The notes under the pieces were generated by a model that worked only from the letters and a program-made list of their open reading frames with translations, was not told the DNA's origin and searched no databases. A stretch of DNA of 64,000 nt from Alienimonas californiensis. GTDB taxonomy: Bacteria; Planctomycetota; Planctomycetia; Planctomycetales; Planctomycetaceae. The stretch lies in contig NZ_CP036265.1 in NCBI RefSeq assembly GCF_007743815.1, positions 4,085,059 to 4,149,058 of the forward strand. The letters run 5' to 3'. This document shows, one piece after another, positions 37,336 through 46,484 of the stretch. The position numbers and the translations under genes are program-made. Each line of letters opens with the position of its first letter. The stretch's first letter is position 1.

Positions 37336-38008
37336 TTAACCATCTTCCGAGACGGCCTCGGAGAAAATCTCCGCTCCCATGCTGCGTGAGACCGCCGCGT
37401 CGAGTCCCTCCATGCTGACGGCCCGAGAGCGCATCAGCTTGTACAGCCGTTCGAGGTGGCCGTCGCCCGTGAAAATCGCCGCGAAGGCGCGGGCGAGGTC
37501 GTCCCGGCTAATATAGGAGACCCAGCCATGCCGCACCGGGTACGGGAGCTTCCCGATGCGGATCAGGTCGGGGATCCAATCCGCGACCGGGTCGAGGTAC
37601 AGGCCGCCGCGGGTGATCATCCAGTCCAGCCCGGACAGCCGGAGATTCGTTTCAGCGTAAAGCAGGAACTGGGCGACGTTGAAACGGGGAGTCCGGCTCC
37701 GCTGCCATAAAACTGGCCGGCACGACGCGGTTCACCTCGGTGTCCTGCGCCGCCAGCGTATCGGCGTGCTGCCGGATGCGTGGCTTTACCCCGGTGAGGC
37801 TGGGTATCAGCATCAGCACGTCAATTCCCTTGGATGTCGTTCGCATCGCCGCAGGATCGTCGTAGTCGCACCTCCGCGACTTTCTTGCGGAGAGCATCGG
37901 CCCGGTCGGGGTTTCGGGTGCCGGCGAGAACCGTCCCGCGGCGATCGACCAGCCGGTCGACAACCTGGCCGCCGGGGGCACCGGGGCACCGATCACGAAG
38001 ATCGTCAT
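37336..38008 (-). pseudogene. NmrA-like NAD(P)-binding oxidoreductase, decayed
   Basis: From ATG 38008 the minus strand reads MTIFVIGAPV, the start of a Rossmann fold. After that the frame must shift to give GGQVVDRLVDRRGTVLAGTR, then shift again for GIDVLMLIPSLTGVKPRIRQ and once more near 37680 for NVAQFLLYAETNLRLSGLDW. The last open part is MITRGGLYLDPVADWIPDLI onward to the stop at 37336. At least three frameshifts are therefore present. The family acts on nucleotide-linked or quinone substrates with NADP(H) in short-chain dehydrogenase style. The relic sits head to head with the truncated ParA gene. Confidence 0.8.
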
Positions 38009-38122
38009 CCTTCGTTTCGGGCGGGATGGCGATCCGCGAGAGTCGTACGAAGGCGTGGCCCTTCCATACTCGCCCGCGGTGGGCTTTACCTCAGGGAGCC
38101 CAACTGTCCAAACCCCCAGACG

Positions 38123-38614
38123 ATGGGCGACGTCGGCCACGCGCTGGCGGAGTTCGTGCGGGAGGTCGCCCCGGACTTCGATTACGTCGTGCTCGACAGC
38201 CCGCCGGACGTCTCGAACCTGCCGACGTGGAGCTGCCTGATGGCGGCCGAGCACGTGCTGGTTCCGATCGTCCCGGAGACGTTCAGCGCCCAGGCGATCG
38301 CCGGCGTGGACCGCACGCTGGCGACCGCCCAGGCCGCCAACCGCAAGCTGCGATTCCTCGGCTACGTGGTGAACCTCCGCAAGACGATCAGCACCTACCA
38401 CGAGGCCAACGAGGAGCGGCTGCGGGCGATCCACGGGGACCGCGTGCTGAACACGGTGCTGACCAATCTGACGGCGTTCGCCGAGGCGCAGGGGCTGCGG
38501 AAGTCCGTGGCCGAGTACGCCCCGAACTCCGCCGCCGACAAATTGACCCGCGAGTTCTGCGATGAAGTTTTGGTTCGCATCGAACGCCAAGCCCAAGCCC
38601 GAAAGGCGGCCTGA
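38123..38614 (+). pseudogene. parA: ParA-like partition ATPase lacking its N-terminal P-loop
   Basis: Only the C-terminal half of a ParA/MinD-type ATPase remains: FDYVVLDSPPDVSNLPTWSC contains the Walker B-like Asp, followed by VPIVPETFSAQAIAGVDRTL and GYVVNLRKTISTYHEANEER. The N-terminal KGGxGKTT P-loop is absent. Possible homology starts near 38085 with GLYL-like and PNCPNPQTM residues just before ATG 38123, adjacent to the decayed NmrA-like gene, so recombination probably removed the first half. The stop is one base before the ParB start. Without the P-loop it cannot act as a normal ATPase, although the DNA-binding half might persist. Gene name rests on the pairing with ParB. Confidence 0.78.
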
Positions 38615-38615
38615 C

Positions 38616-39521
38616 ATGAGCAACGGAAAATACGCCTCCTTCGCCGGCGCCGATCTGGACGCCGATTTCCGCGTCCGGCCCGAGTCGACCCCCGACTCCG
38701 CCGCCTTCGCTAAGCCCGCCGGCCCCGGCCGGGTCGAGGGCCAGGAGCGGCTGCGGAACGCCGCCAAGATCCCGCTGACTGAGATCGTCGCCGACGCCCA
38801 GGTCCGCGAGGACTTCGACCCGGAGGAACTGGCCAAGCTGGCCCACTCGATCCAGACCCAGGGGCAGCTCCAGCCCGTCCGCGTCCGCTGGGACGAGGGC
38901 CGCGGCAAGTACGTGCTGATCGTCGGCGAGCGGCGGTTCCGGGCCTGCCAGATCGCCGGGATCGAGAAGCTGGAGTGCGTGATCCAGGAGGGCGAGATCG
39001 CCGCCGACGACGCGCACGAGTTGCAGCTGATCGAGAACATCGTCCGGCAGGACCTGAACCCGATCGAGGAGGCGAAGGCCTACCGCAAGCTGATCGACGG
39101 CCGGGGCTGCTCGGCCAAGGAGATGGCCGCGGAGCTGAGCCTGGACTACACGACGGTGCAGCGGAGCCTGCGGCTGCTGACGCTGCCGGAGGACGTGCAG
39201 GAACGCGTCGCCGAGGGGGTGATCCCCAAGAGCCTGTTCCGCGAGGTGCTGAAGCTGAAGACCGACGAGGAGCGGCGGGCCTACGTGGACCGCTACCTGG
39301 ACGGCGGCACGATCGACGCGGTGGCCGCGGAGGTGAAGCGGAAGAAGGGCGGCGACAAGCCGGCCAAGCAGAAGTCGACGCGGCGGTTCACCAAGGACGG
39401 ACTGGTCGTGCAGGCGAGCAAGACCGGCCGGATCACGACGGCTGATCTGATCGCGACGCTCAAGGCTTGGGCAGAGGAACTCGAAGCGGATCTGGAGAAG
39501 CGGCGAGCGACCGCGGCGTAG
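38616..39521 (+). CDS. parB: ParB/RepB/Spo0J-family partition protein
   Basis: This 301-residue protein has the ParB N-terminal nuclease/CTPase fold (IPLTEIVADAQVREDFDPEE), the GERRFRA box (VLIVGERRFRACQIAGIEKL), the QLIENIVRQDLNPIEEAKAY motif, and a helix-turn-helix (CSAKEMAAELSLDYTTVQRS). The C-terminal 80 residues are Lys-rich (KRKKGGDKPAKQKSTRRFTK) then helical. ATG 38616 follows the ParA stop after one base, so they were one operon. It should bind a parS-type site to partition an element or chromosome. With a truncated ParA it could only work with another ParA. A poly-G/poly-C hairpin follows the gene. Confidence 0.92.
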   Translation: MSNGKYASFAGADLDADFRVRPESTPDSAAFAKPAGPGRVEGQERLRNAAKIPLTEIVADAQVREDFDPEELAKLAHSIQTQGQLQPVRVRWDEGRGKYVLIVGERRFRACQIAGIEKLECVIQEGEIAADDAHELQLIENIVRQDLNPIEEAKAYRKLIDGRGCSAKEMAAELSLDYTTVQRSLRLLTLPEDVQERVAEGVIPKSLFREVLKLKTDEERRAYVDRYLDGGTIDAVAAEVKRKKGGDKPAKQKSTRRFTKDGLVVQASKTGRITTADLIATLKAWAEELEADLEKRRATAA

Positions 39522-39570
39522 TATCCAGAAAGAACTGCCGGAAACAGTCCCGCACGATCTGGCGGGCCGC

Positions 39571-39598
39571 GGGGGGGGGCAGTAGACTCCCCCCCCCC
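39571..39598. terminator. G9/C10 hairpin after ParB
   Basis: A run of nine G (39571-39579) and a run of ten C (39589-39598) pair around nine bases. This is an extreme stem for its size. No T-run is seen, so its role as a terminator is not secure. Confidence 0.6.
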
Positions 39599-39620
39599 GG
39601 GGTCATGCGATGTTCGACCG

Positions 39621-40694
39621 ATGTCTACTCTGCTTATCATTGTCAGCGTTACGTTTCTGAACGATGACGAAGCAGGGCGGTGGGCGAAGGAGATTGTGAG
39701 GGTTGCGGAAAACCTTCGAGGTGCGGAGGTGTACTCTGCCAGAATCGGTTTCCGGCATTGCATGGTGGAACCTCAGGCAATGAGACCACTCGGGCGGGAG
39801 GAGTTCTGGGATGCCTTCGATGCGGTGGGCGGCGACCTGCAAAAGCTGGTCGACGAGGTGAGACGAGCGGACGGGAAACTGTATGTGTGCTTCGACGGGG
39901 AGTTCGTCATGGAAGGGAGCCGCAGGGCCGAAAGTAGCGAGGGCGGGGCCAAGGCCGTGGACGACGGGCTGACGAGGATCCGGTCCAGAAAGGCGTTTAA
40001 GGGCGAGCAAAGACGCCAGGTCGAGATAGAACCCACCGGCGGCTCCCTCGAACTTCGGTCGATGGAGACGTTCCGATCCCTACTTTACGAAGAGGCAGAC
40101 GGACAGCTGACGAGTGGACGGATGGGACTGGCGGCTAAAAAAACGGTGCTAGGAGACGTCATTGCGGCCGTTCCGCCGGAACAGAACACAGGCCCCTACA
40201 CAACAACGTTTCTGTTCGATCCGGAAACGTATCACTTCACGGGCTATACGATGTACCGTGAAGGGCGCGTGAGCGAGGACTTCAGGCAGATCGACTACCT
40301 CGAGTGGCCTGGCGGCGTCAGTATGCCGGAGCTAACGATCTGGGTTGGATACGACTCGGACGGTAACGCGAACCGCGTCAGAGCGTATAAAATCCTAGAC
40401 GCAGAGTTTAACATGAGTCCGCCGACGGAGGCATTCGCCGTTCCGGTGGCGAGCGGTGACATTGTTGTCGACCGTCGGGGTACCCGGAGCGGGAAGGTGT
40501 TTACTGCTCGAGAAGCAGTCGCAAATGCGGAAACTCTAGAGCCGCCGGGAGGCCTGCCTGCGATCAACGACAGAGGCGATCGCCTACCCGTAGGCGGAAC
40601 TCGCGACTGGGTATGGATTGCTGCCTTGCTGACACTGGCGGCGGGGCTGCTCTCCGTGATCCTGTGGATCAAAAGGAGGGGGGCAGCCATGTAG
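39621..40694 (+). CDS. membrane-anchored protein of unknown function
   Basis: This 357-residue protein starts MSTLLIIVSVTFLNDDEAGR and has a C-terminal membrane anchor (WIAALLTLAAGLLSVILWIK) followed by a short basic tail (RRGAAM). The middle is beta-rich: FLFDPETYHFTGYTMYREGR, YLEWPGGVSMPELTIWVGYD, which could be an OM-lipoprotein-carrier-like or adhesin-like fold, but I cannot name it. The large exposed part could be periplasmic or cytosolic depending on topology. The DNA is A+T richer than neighbours. It is the first of three plus-strand genes for exported or membrane proteins (39.6-42.4 kb). Confidence 0.72.
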   Translation: MSTLLIIVSVTFLNDDEAGRWAKEIVRVAENLRGAEVYSARIGFRHCMVEPQAMRPLGREEFWDAFDAVGGDLQKLVDEVRRADGKLYVCFDGEFVMEGSRRAESSEGGAKAVDDGLTRIRSRKAFKGEQRRQVEIEPTGGSLELRSMETFRSLLYEEADGQLTSGRMGLAAKKTVLGDVIAAVPPEQNTGPYTTTFLFDPETYHFTGYTMYREGRVSEDFRQIDYLEWPGGVSMPELTIWVGYDSDGNANRVRAYKILDAEFNMSPPTEAFAVPVASGDIVVDRRGTRSGKVFTAREAVANAETLEPPGGLPAINDRGDRLPVGGTRDWVWIAALLTLAAGLLSVILWIKRRGAAM

Positions 40695-40769
40695 AAGCGA
40701 GGCTTGCAATGCTACGAGTCGCGAGTATGCTCCAGATATCGTGGCGTCCGCTAACCAGAGAGGTGTCAA

Positions 40770-41249
40770 GTGCATACGAAGTCGTGGAAGAATGCCGTGG
40801 GCGGGTACGGTGCAGCTGCGGCGTTCATGCTGGTGTGCGGTGGGCTCGCGGTGCTAGCGAGTCCACCCGGTAGTATCAATCGTGAATGCAAGGGGGCTCA
40901 TTCGGGCGAAGGCCCCGTTATCGAGGAGAGCGACTGCACCTGGGGCGGTCCCAACGTCTGTGCTCAGACAGAGGGGTGTAATGACTCGGGCGGGTTTGCG
41001 GAGGCTGTTCCTGGGAAGTGTGTGGACTGCGAGGAATGCTGGGATGAGTGCGAAGGGCCGCCGACGGAGGAGCCGCCTAAATATACGACCGTGCAGCGGG
41101 AGTATTGGTCTGGCATGTGTGTGAAGCGGGAACTCGTCACTGCTAATACGACTGAAGAGTCGTGCTGGTGCAAATACCATGACTCTGGGGGCCTGCTCAC
41201 CCAGCCGCAGAGTGTCCCCGATTGTGTCCTGACGAATACATATCCTTGA
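40770..41249 (+). CDS. exported Cys-rich protein
   Basis: This 159-residue protein starts at GTG 40770, seven bases after a purine-rich AGAGAGG (40756-40762). It has a signal-like helix (GYGAAAAFMLVCGGLAVLAS), then many Cys in extracellular style: RECKGAHSG, CTWGGPNVCAQTEGC, and PGKCVDCEECWDECEGP. A final part reads WSGMCVKRELVTANTTEESC. About ten Cys suggests disulfides. No family is recognised. It lies 8 bp before the DUF1573-like lipoprotein gene, so they are probably one transcript with the gene upstream. Confidence 0.7.
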   Translation: MHTKSWKNAVGGYGAAAAFMLVCGGLAVLASPPGSINRECKGAHSGEGPVIEESDCTWGGPNVCAQTEGCNDSGGFAEAVPGKCVDCEECWDECEGPPTEEPPKYTTVQREYWSGMCVKRELVTANTTEESCWCKYHDSGGLLTQPQSVPDCVLTNTYP

Positions 41250-41257
41250 GGGGCGGG

Positions 41258-42355
41258 GTGGCAGTTGTGTGTGCGCGGGTGATTTCGCAGGGCTGTCGTG
41301 TTCTCGTGTTCCTCCTCCTGGGGGCCGGGTGTTCTTCGCGTGAGAACGGGCCGCTCGTAAGCGTGGAGGAAGGCTCGACAGTCAATGTGCTGCTGCTGTC
41401 GGGCGGGAAGGGGGGGCTGGAGGCCGCCGGCGAGTCTTTTCATCTGTCGAACGAATCGGGCAGGGCGCTGGTCCTGCGGATCTCTGGCGTCAGCTGCGGC
41501 TGCATTGACGTGTCCGCCAAGCCGGCTGGAGACCTTCACGCAGGTCTTGTGGTGCCGGCCGGTGCGGTGCTAGATGTCCGGGTTTCGTCGCGTGCGTGGT
41601 CTGTCCCCGGCAGGCACCGTGGCGAAGTGACGCTGGCAGCCTCCGCTCAAGGCGGGGGCGGCGAGGCAGAGACGGTGGCTCTTGCTGCGGTCGTAGAAGT
41701 GCTGCCGGACTTTGATGTCAGGCCGTCGCAAATTGTCGTTCACAGTCCTGCTGGCGGCGACGAACCCGCCGTGAAGCAGGTCGACGTTCGGGGCTATTCC
41801 CGCGAGGGCAGCCCGCAGTGGGAGGATGTCGTGGTAACCAATGCCCCCCCGGGAGCAGCAATCCGGCAGACAGGGCACACGCGAGAAGCGTGGGGCGAAG
41901 GAATCACGCAAGACCACTGGCAGTTCGAATACGAACATCGGACGAGCTCGCAAACCTCCAGCACTCTGGGCGAGATGTCGCACTTCGTCTTACGGTTTGA
42001 AGGCAGTCGCACAGGCGGGGAAACAACCTCAGCAGAGACGAGTGTCATCGAAAGACGAGTGCGATCCGGGCTGCGAGTTCCGGACACGCTACGGCTGACG
42101 AATCGTGCTGACGGGTCTCGCGCTGGGCACGCTGTCGTCTATAGCCTAGATGGCAAACCGTTCCGCCTGCTGAGGCTTTCCGCCCCCCCTGGCTATGATG
42201 TGAGCGCGGAGCCGGGTACGGTCTCCTCTTCTCGTATGCACAGGATCGTCGTGAGGCCTGCGGCCCTCGAGCGGGGAGTCGGAGTCGAAAGCGCGGTGCT
42301 CCGGCTCTGGACGGACTATCCCGAAGCGAAAGACATATCGATACCTATCGAATGA
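41258..42355 (+). CDS. DUF1573-like lipoprotein
   Basis: This 365-residue protein starts at GTG 41258, just after GAGGGG; a TTG twelve codons earlier (41222) is less likely. Leader: RVLVFLLLGAGCSS, with lipobox LLGAGC. The mature part has the DUF1573/ASH-like beta pattern: FHLSNESGRALVLRISGVSC followed by GCIDVSAKP, the SCGC motif typical of these planctomycete proteins. A second such beta domain runs through VRPSQIVVHSPAGGDEPAVK. It should be a lipid-anchored periplasmic or surface protein. Its partners are the Cys-rich protein and the membrane-anchored protein before it. Reaction unknown. Confidence 0.8.
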   Translation: MAVVCARVISQGCRVLVFLLLGAGCSSRENGPLVSVEEGSTVNVLLLSGGKGGLEAAGESFHLSNESGRALVLRISGVSCGCIDVSAKPAGDLHAGLVVPAGAVLDVRVSSRAWSVPGRHRGEVTLAASAQGGGGEAETVALAAVVEVLPDFDVRPSQIVVHSPAGGDEPAVKQVDVRGYSREGSPQWEDVVVTNAPPGAAIRQTGHTREAWGEGITQDHWQFEYEHRTSSQTSSTLGEMSHFVLRFEGSRTGGETTSAETSVIERRVRSGLRVPDTLRLTNRADGSRAGHAVVYSLDGKPFRLLRLSAPPGYDVSAEPGTVSSSRMHRIVVRPAALERGVGVESAVLRLWTDYPEAKDISIPIE

Positions 42356-42625
42356 GGCCGCGGCGGGGCTCGTCTTCCCGAAGTCGGCCGACCGTCTCCC
42401 GTCCGGGCCAGGGGATGCCTTCGAGGAGAGGACTCTGCTAGGATGCCGCTGCCCGCCAGAACGGGGTACTGTCAGTCGGTCGGTACGGCAAAGAACGCGG
42501 GTGCCCCGCTGAAAACTGGAAGTGCGTTCTAGTCAACCCGCTTCCGCTTACTACCTGGCCTTGGGAGCCGAGCAGGGTTCTGACCCAACGAATGGCTTCG
42601 AGACCGCCTCTGAGCAACCGGCTCA

Positions 42626-43465
42626 ATGAATCTGCGATCCGCGAACCTCCGATGTGTGGCGTTTGCAGCCGCCATATGCTTTGTGACTGGATGCTCCTCT
42701 GATCGGAGTATCAGTGCGGACCCGGACTCGTTCACCGCGGACCTGACGGACGCGGGGCCGCAGGGCCGAACCTTAGGATATCTCGGGGACAACGCAGAGA
42801 CGGCGATCTCTGAGGATAAGGGGCACTTGGTGGTAAACCTGCCGGCCGCAAGGTCCGGCCGCCCTCAGGCTGGTATTAGGACGATGTTCGCCGCCGTTGG
42901 CGACTTCGAGGTCACGGTAGGGTTCGAACTGCGTGATGTGCGGATGCCGTCGGACGGGTATGGGTCAGGCGTGGGAGTCCAAGTCACGCCTCGGGGGGGG
43001 GCGGACCGGATCGTATATCTCGGCCGGGTGCGGCACCCGGGGGAGGGCGACGTCTGGAAAGCGGTCCACCGCACGTCGAGGGGCGGACGACGGGAGCACG
43101 ACCACCGCTACGTCAAAACCGACGCCAGATCCGGACGGCTGCAGCTGGTGCGGGAGGGCGGGATGATCCGCTGTCTCGCGGCGGGCGACGACGGCGAGTT
43201 CCACGAGGTTGCTGCTTTCGCGTTCGGCGACGACGGGATCCGGGAAATCAGCGTGATCGCGGATACCGGCGGCGGCACGAACCGGACGAAGGTCGCGATT
43301 ACGGAACTGAGCGTCCTCGCTGACGGCCTGCCCTACGGGCTCCCGCCGGAGGAGGGGGTGTCGACTTGGACGATTTGGGCCGTCGCCTTCACGGCGGGGG
43401 CGGGCCTACTCGCGATCGGGGCGATCGACCGCTGGCGCGGAGCCCGTACCATCGGCAGGGCGTGA
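42626..43465 (+). CDS. DUF1583-like lipoprotein with C-terminal anchor (paralogue 1)
   Basis: This 279-residue protein has leader CVAFAAAICFVTGCSSD with lipobox VTGC, a lectin-like beta domain (GYGSGVGVQVTPRG, VYLGRVRHPGEGDVWKAVHR, SGRLQLVREGGMIRCLAAGD) and a C-terminal transmembrane helix (IWAVAFTAGAGLLAIGAIDR). The same order of motifs occurs in 48127-48981, so the two are paralogues. The fold resembles concanavalin-like lectins and DUF1583 of planctomycetes. It may bind sugars at the cell envelope. Its stop overlaps the start of the membrane glycosyltransferase as GTGA, so it is translationally coupled to the cluster. Confidence 0.8.
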   Translation: MNLRSANLRCVAFAAAICFVTGCSSDRSISADPDSFTADLTDAGPQGRTLGYLGDNAETAISEDKGHLVVNLPAARSGRPQAGIRTMFAAVGDFEVTVGFELRDVRMPSDGYGSGVGVQVTPRGGADRIVYLGRVRHPGEGDVWKAVHRTSRGGRREHDHRYVKTDARSGRLQLVREGGMIRCLAAGDDGEFHEVAAFAFGDDGIREISVIADTGGGTNRTKVAITELSVLADGLPYGLPPEEGVSTWTIWAVAFTAGAGLLAIGAIDRWRGARTIGRA

Positions 43466-45582
43466 TCGTGTCCGACGATGCGTTCTACCGAGACGCCGTG
43501 GCCGGGATAATCTGGGCGGCCCTGACGGCCGTGCTGGCGTGGTCGCTCTGGCGGACGTCCGGTCGGCTGTTTCCAGGAGAGTCCGTACGCCTGCGGGCGC
43601 TGCACGCCACGGTGTTGGGCTGGGGATGCGTCACGGCCGGGGCGTTCGCGGCCGGACTGACCGGCCGGCTCGGGGCCGCCGCCCTCGCGTCCTCCGTGGC
43701 GTTCGCGGCCGGCGTCCTCCACGTCTCAACGGCGGCGCTGACGCCCTCGCTCGCTCGCCTCCCGCGTAAGCGTCGGCCGACAGGCCTGGCCGCGACGATC
43801 CTGTGGATCGCCGCGGCGGCCCTCCTCGGCGGGGCGTCGCTCGGGCAGGGCGTGCTGGAGTACCCGCGGGACTGGGACACCCTGATGTACCACCTGCCGA
43901 TGGTGGACTCGTGGTTGCAGGCCGGTTCCCTGGGCACGCAGGCAAACGCCGTCTGGTACAACGCCAGCGGCCTGGAGGCGCTCGCGCTCTGGCTGACGGC
44001 CCCGTTCTCCGGGGACTTTTTTGCGCAGCTCGTCAACCTGCCCGTCATGTTCGTGATGGCGGCGGGAGCGTGGGAACTGACGCGATTGCTGGGCGGGGCT
44101 CCGCCGCTCCGCCACGCGGCCGCGGCGGCGATCGTCACCTCGGACGTGGCGTTCAAGCAGCTGACGTGCCTCAAAAACGACTTTGCCGTGGCGACCCTGC
44201 TGGTCGTCGGGTTGGTCTACGGGTTGCGGTACTGCCGTCGCCTCCGGGGCGGCGATCTGCTCCTCGCCTCCACGGCGTTGGGGCTGTTGTGCGGCGTGAA
44301 ATATTACGGTCTGGGATACGCAGCGGCAGCCTGGTTCGTCCTGTTGCCGCTGGCGTGGCGGAGCGGTGGTCGGGCGGCAGCCCTGCGACTGGCCGGCGGG
44401 GCGGCGGCGGGGACGGCGACGCTGGCTGGGTACTGGTACGCCCGGAACTTCGCCCTCACCGGCACGCCCGTCTATCCGCTGGGGATCGCGCCCGGGACGG
44501 GACTGCCGCAGGGGATGCGGGAAAATACTTGGGAGAGCACGCTGCTGGGCAACGGCAACCCCGACCTGCTGCCGCAGTGGACGGCGGCCGTCCAGAGCTA
44601 CGGCGGACCGCTCATCTACGCGGCAGTGCTGCTGCTGCCGCTCACGTCGCTGTGGCTCGCGGGCGGGGATCTGCTGCGCCCGCGACCGTCCCCCGGCACG
44701 ACCCGCCGGGGGCGCGAGCGGCTGGCCGCGGCGGTGCTCGGGGTCGGCGCGCTGGCGGCGTTCTCGATCACCCCCTACGCGACGGACGCCGACAGTGCCG
44801 GGACGCTGGTCAACTCCGCCTATCTGGTGGTCCGGTTCAGCCTCTCCACGCTGACGCTGGCGACGATCGGTCTGGCCGTCGCGGCGTCCGACCTCGGGCA
44901 GCGGCTGGGACGGCTCCGCGCGATCGGGAGCGTCGCCGCGGCGGTTCCGACGCTGGCGTTTGCGTCGGCCGCCGCCGTGCCCGCCGTCAGGCGGCTGCTC
45001 GATCACGAGGCGGCGGCATGGGAGACCCTGCTGCTGGCCGCGAACGCGGTGCTGCTCGCCATCTGCCTGGCGATGGCGTCGGAGCTGGTCCGGCGGCGGC
45101 GGACGTTCGTCGCCGCGACCGTCGTCGCGCTCTGTCTGGCGGCGGGGGCGGGCTCCTATGCCCTGAGCAGACCGTGGCACGCCGGCTTCGCCGAGCACTA
45201 CGACCGGATGTTCGGCGCAAAGCTGTTCTCTCGGCTGGAAGGGGAGACCCCCCGCCCGGAGCGGGTCGTGACGGCCGTCTACCGCTACTACCCGTTCTTC
45301 GGCTCCGCCCGGCAAATCCGGACGTACCGTCCGACCAAGCTGCTGTCGGAGCGGCAGATGCTGGAGTACGTGGCTACCCATGAAGCGGATCTGTTCGCCG
45401 TCGTGGTGATCGAAGAGCTGACGAACGGACGGTTTCACGGGGCGTACGACTGGACCGCGGCGAACCCGGAGGTTTTTTCTTACTACGACCGGGCGTGGAA
45501 CTACGAGGTGTTTTGCGTCGACCGCGCCGCGTTGGCGAGGCGACTGCGGGAATTCGGAACGTCGGACGGAGCCGGACGATGA
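43462..45582 (+). CDS. GT-C family membrane glycosyltransferase (GT39/83-like)
   Basis: This 706-residue protein has about a dozen membrane helices (AALTAVLAWSLWRTSGRLFP, LLYLLL-like stretches such as AAVLLLPLTSLWLAGGDLLR). The first large extracytoplasmic loop holds YPRDWDTLMYHLPMVDSWLQ, with an acidic pair placed where the catalytic Asp/Glu of GT-C enzymes lies. A soluble C-terminal part of about 110 residues follows (RYYPFFGSARQIRTYRPTKL). It should use a lipid-phosphate sugar donor on the periplasmic side. GTG 43462 overlaps the preceding stop (GTGA); a second GTG six bases on is possible. It overlaps the next gene by ATGA. Confidence 0.83.
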   Translation: MIVSDDAFYRDAVAGIIWAALTAVLAWSLWRTSGRLFPGESVRLRALHATVLGWGCVTAGAFAAGLTGRLGAAALASSVAFAAGVLHVSTAALTPSLARLPRKRRPTGLAATILWIAAAALLGGASLGQGVLEYPRDWDTLMYHLPMVDSWLQAGSLGTQANAVWYNASGLEALALWLTAPFSGDFFAQLVNLPVMFVMAAGAWELTRLLGGAPPLRHAAAAAIVTSDVAFKQLTCLKNDFAVATLLVVGLVYGLRYCRRLRGGDLLLASTALGLLCGVKYYGLGYAAAAWFVLLPLAWRSGGRAAALRLAGGAAAGTATLAGYWYARNFALTGTPVYPLGIAPGTGLPQGMRENTWESTLLGNGNPDLLPQWTAAVQSYGGPLIYAAVLLLPLTSLWLAGGDLLRPRPSPGTTRRGRERLAAAVLGVGALAAFSITPYATDADSAGTLVNSAYLVVRFSLSTLTLATIGLAVAASDLGQRLGRLRAIGSVAAAVPTLAFASAAAVPAVRRLLDHEAAAWETLLLAANAVLLAICLAMASELVRRRRTFVAATVVALCLAAGAGSYALSRPWHAGFAEHYDRMFGAKLFSRLEGETPRPERVVTAVYRYYPFFGSARQIRTYRPTKLLSERQMLEYVATHEADLFAVVVIEELTNGRFHGAYDWTAANPEVFSYYDRAWNYEVFCVDRAALARRLREFGTSDGAGR

Positions 45583-46484
45583 CTTCTTCGGCCCCCCCGC
45601 CGGCGGTGACGGTGCTAATGAACGTCTGGCGGGCCGACCCCCGGCACCTGGAGCGGGCGGTGGCCAGCGTCCTGGCGCAGACGTTCGACAACTGGGAACT
45701 CGTGATCGTGGAGGACCCGTCGGACCGGCCGGCGGCCCCGACGCTGGCCCGGTTCGCGGACCCGCGGGTCCGCCACGTCGCGAACGAGATTCGCACGTCG
45801 CTGATGGACCAGAAGAATCTAGGGTTGAAACTGGCCCGGGGGACGCTGGTGGCACTGCTGGACGCCGACGACGTCGCCCGCCCCGAGCGGCTGCGGGAGC
45901 AGGTCGCGATGTTCGCGGCCGACCCGGAGCTCGTCGCCGCCGGCAGCCAGCTCGCGGTCATCGACGACGACGACGAATTGATCGGCTACCGCCGCTTCCC
46001 GACCGCGGACGCGGACGTGCGGGCCGCCCTGGCGTGGTCCGTGCCGCTGCACCAGCCCAGCGTGATGGTCCGCCGGGACTTCGTGCGGGACCTGGGCGGG
46101 TACGGCGAGCTCCCGGGGGGCACCTCGCAGGACCACGACCTCTGGAGCCGGATCGCCCACTCCGGCGGCAAGTTCGCCAACCATCCTGAAGTGCTGCTGT
46201 ACTACCGCCTGCACGCGGAGCAGATGAAGGCTCGCAAGGTGCGGAAGATGATCCGCGACTCGCTCCTCGTCCGCGCCCGGTACTGGCCGGACGGGGGGGC
46301 GAAGGCGCGGTTCCGCCGCCTGACGGACCGGGCCCTGCTGCTGCTGCCCCCGCGTTTGGTGACCCGGCTGATCCGCGTCTGCCTGTACCGCGACCCGCCG
46401 CCGCCGTGCGACGCCCTGGGGCCGGTCCCGCCGCTCGCCCCCCGGGCGACCCCGGAGCGTCGGTCCGCCGCCGCGTCATGCTGA
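45579..46484 (+). CDS. GT2-family glycosyltransferase
   Basis: This 301-residue protein has a GT-A fold: PAVTVLMNVWRADPRHLERA, NWELVIVEDPSDRPAA and VALLDADDVARPERLREQV, where DADD gives the DxD motif. The acceptor region is GTSQDHDLWSRIAHSGGKFA. The C end (LLPPRLVTRLIRVCLYRDPP) has an amphipathic helix that may touch the membrane. It should use a nucleotide sugar to extend a lipid-linked or surface glycan. ATG 45579 overlaps the preceding stop (ATGA), and its own stop overlaps the next start by seven bases. All three genes here are coupled. Confidence 0.92.
   Translation: MTSSAPPPAVTVLMNVWRADPRHLERAVASVLAQTFDNWELVIVEDPSDRPAAPTLARFADPRVRHVANEIRTSLMDQKNLGLKLARGTLVALLDADDVARPERLREQVAMFAADPELVAAGSQLAVIDDDDELIGYRRFPTADADVRAALAWSVPLHQPSVMVRRDFVRDLGGYGELPGGTSQDHDLWSRIAHSGGKFANHPEVLLYYRLHAEQMKARKVRKMIRDSLLVRARYWPDGGAKARFRRLTDRALLLLPPRLVTRLIRVCLYRDPPPPCDALGPVPPLAPRATPERRSAAASC

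Noticed and set aside
43726..45855. 709-codon minus-strand frame over the GT-C gene
   Set aside because: Composition is that of an antisense shadow; the plus strand encodes a membrane protein.
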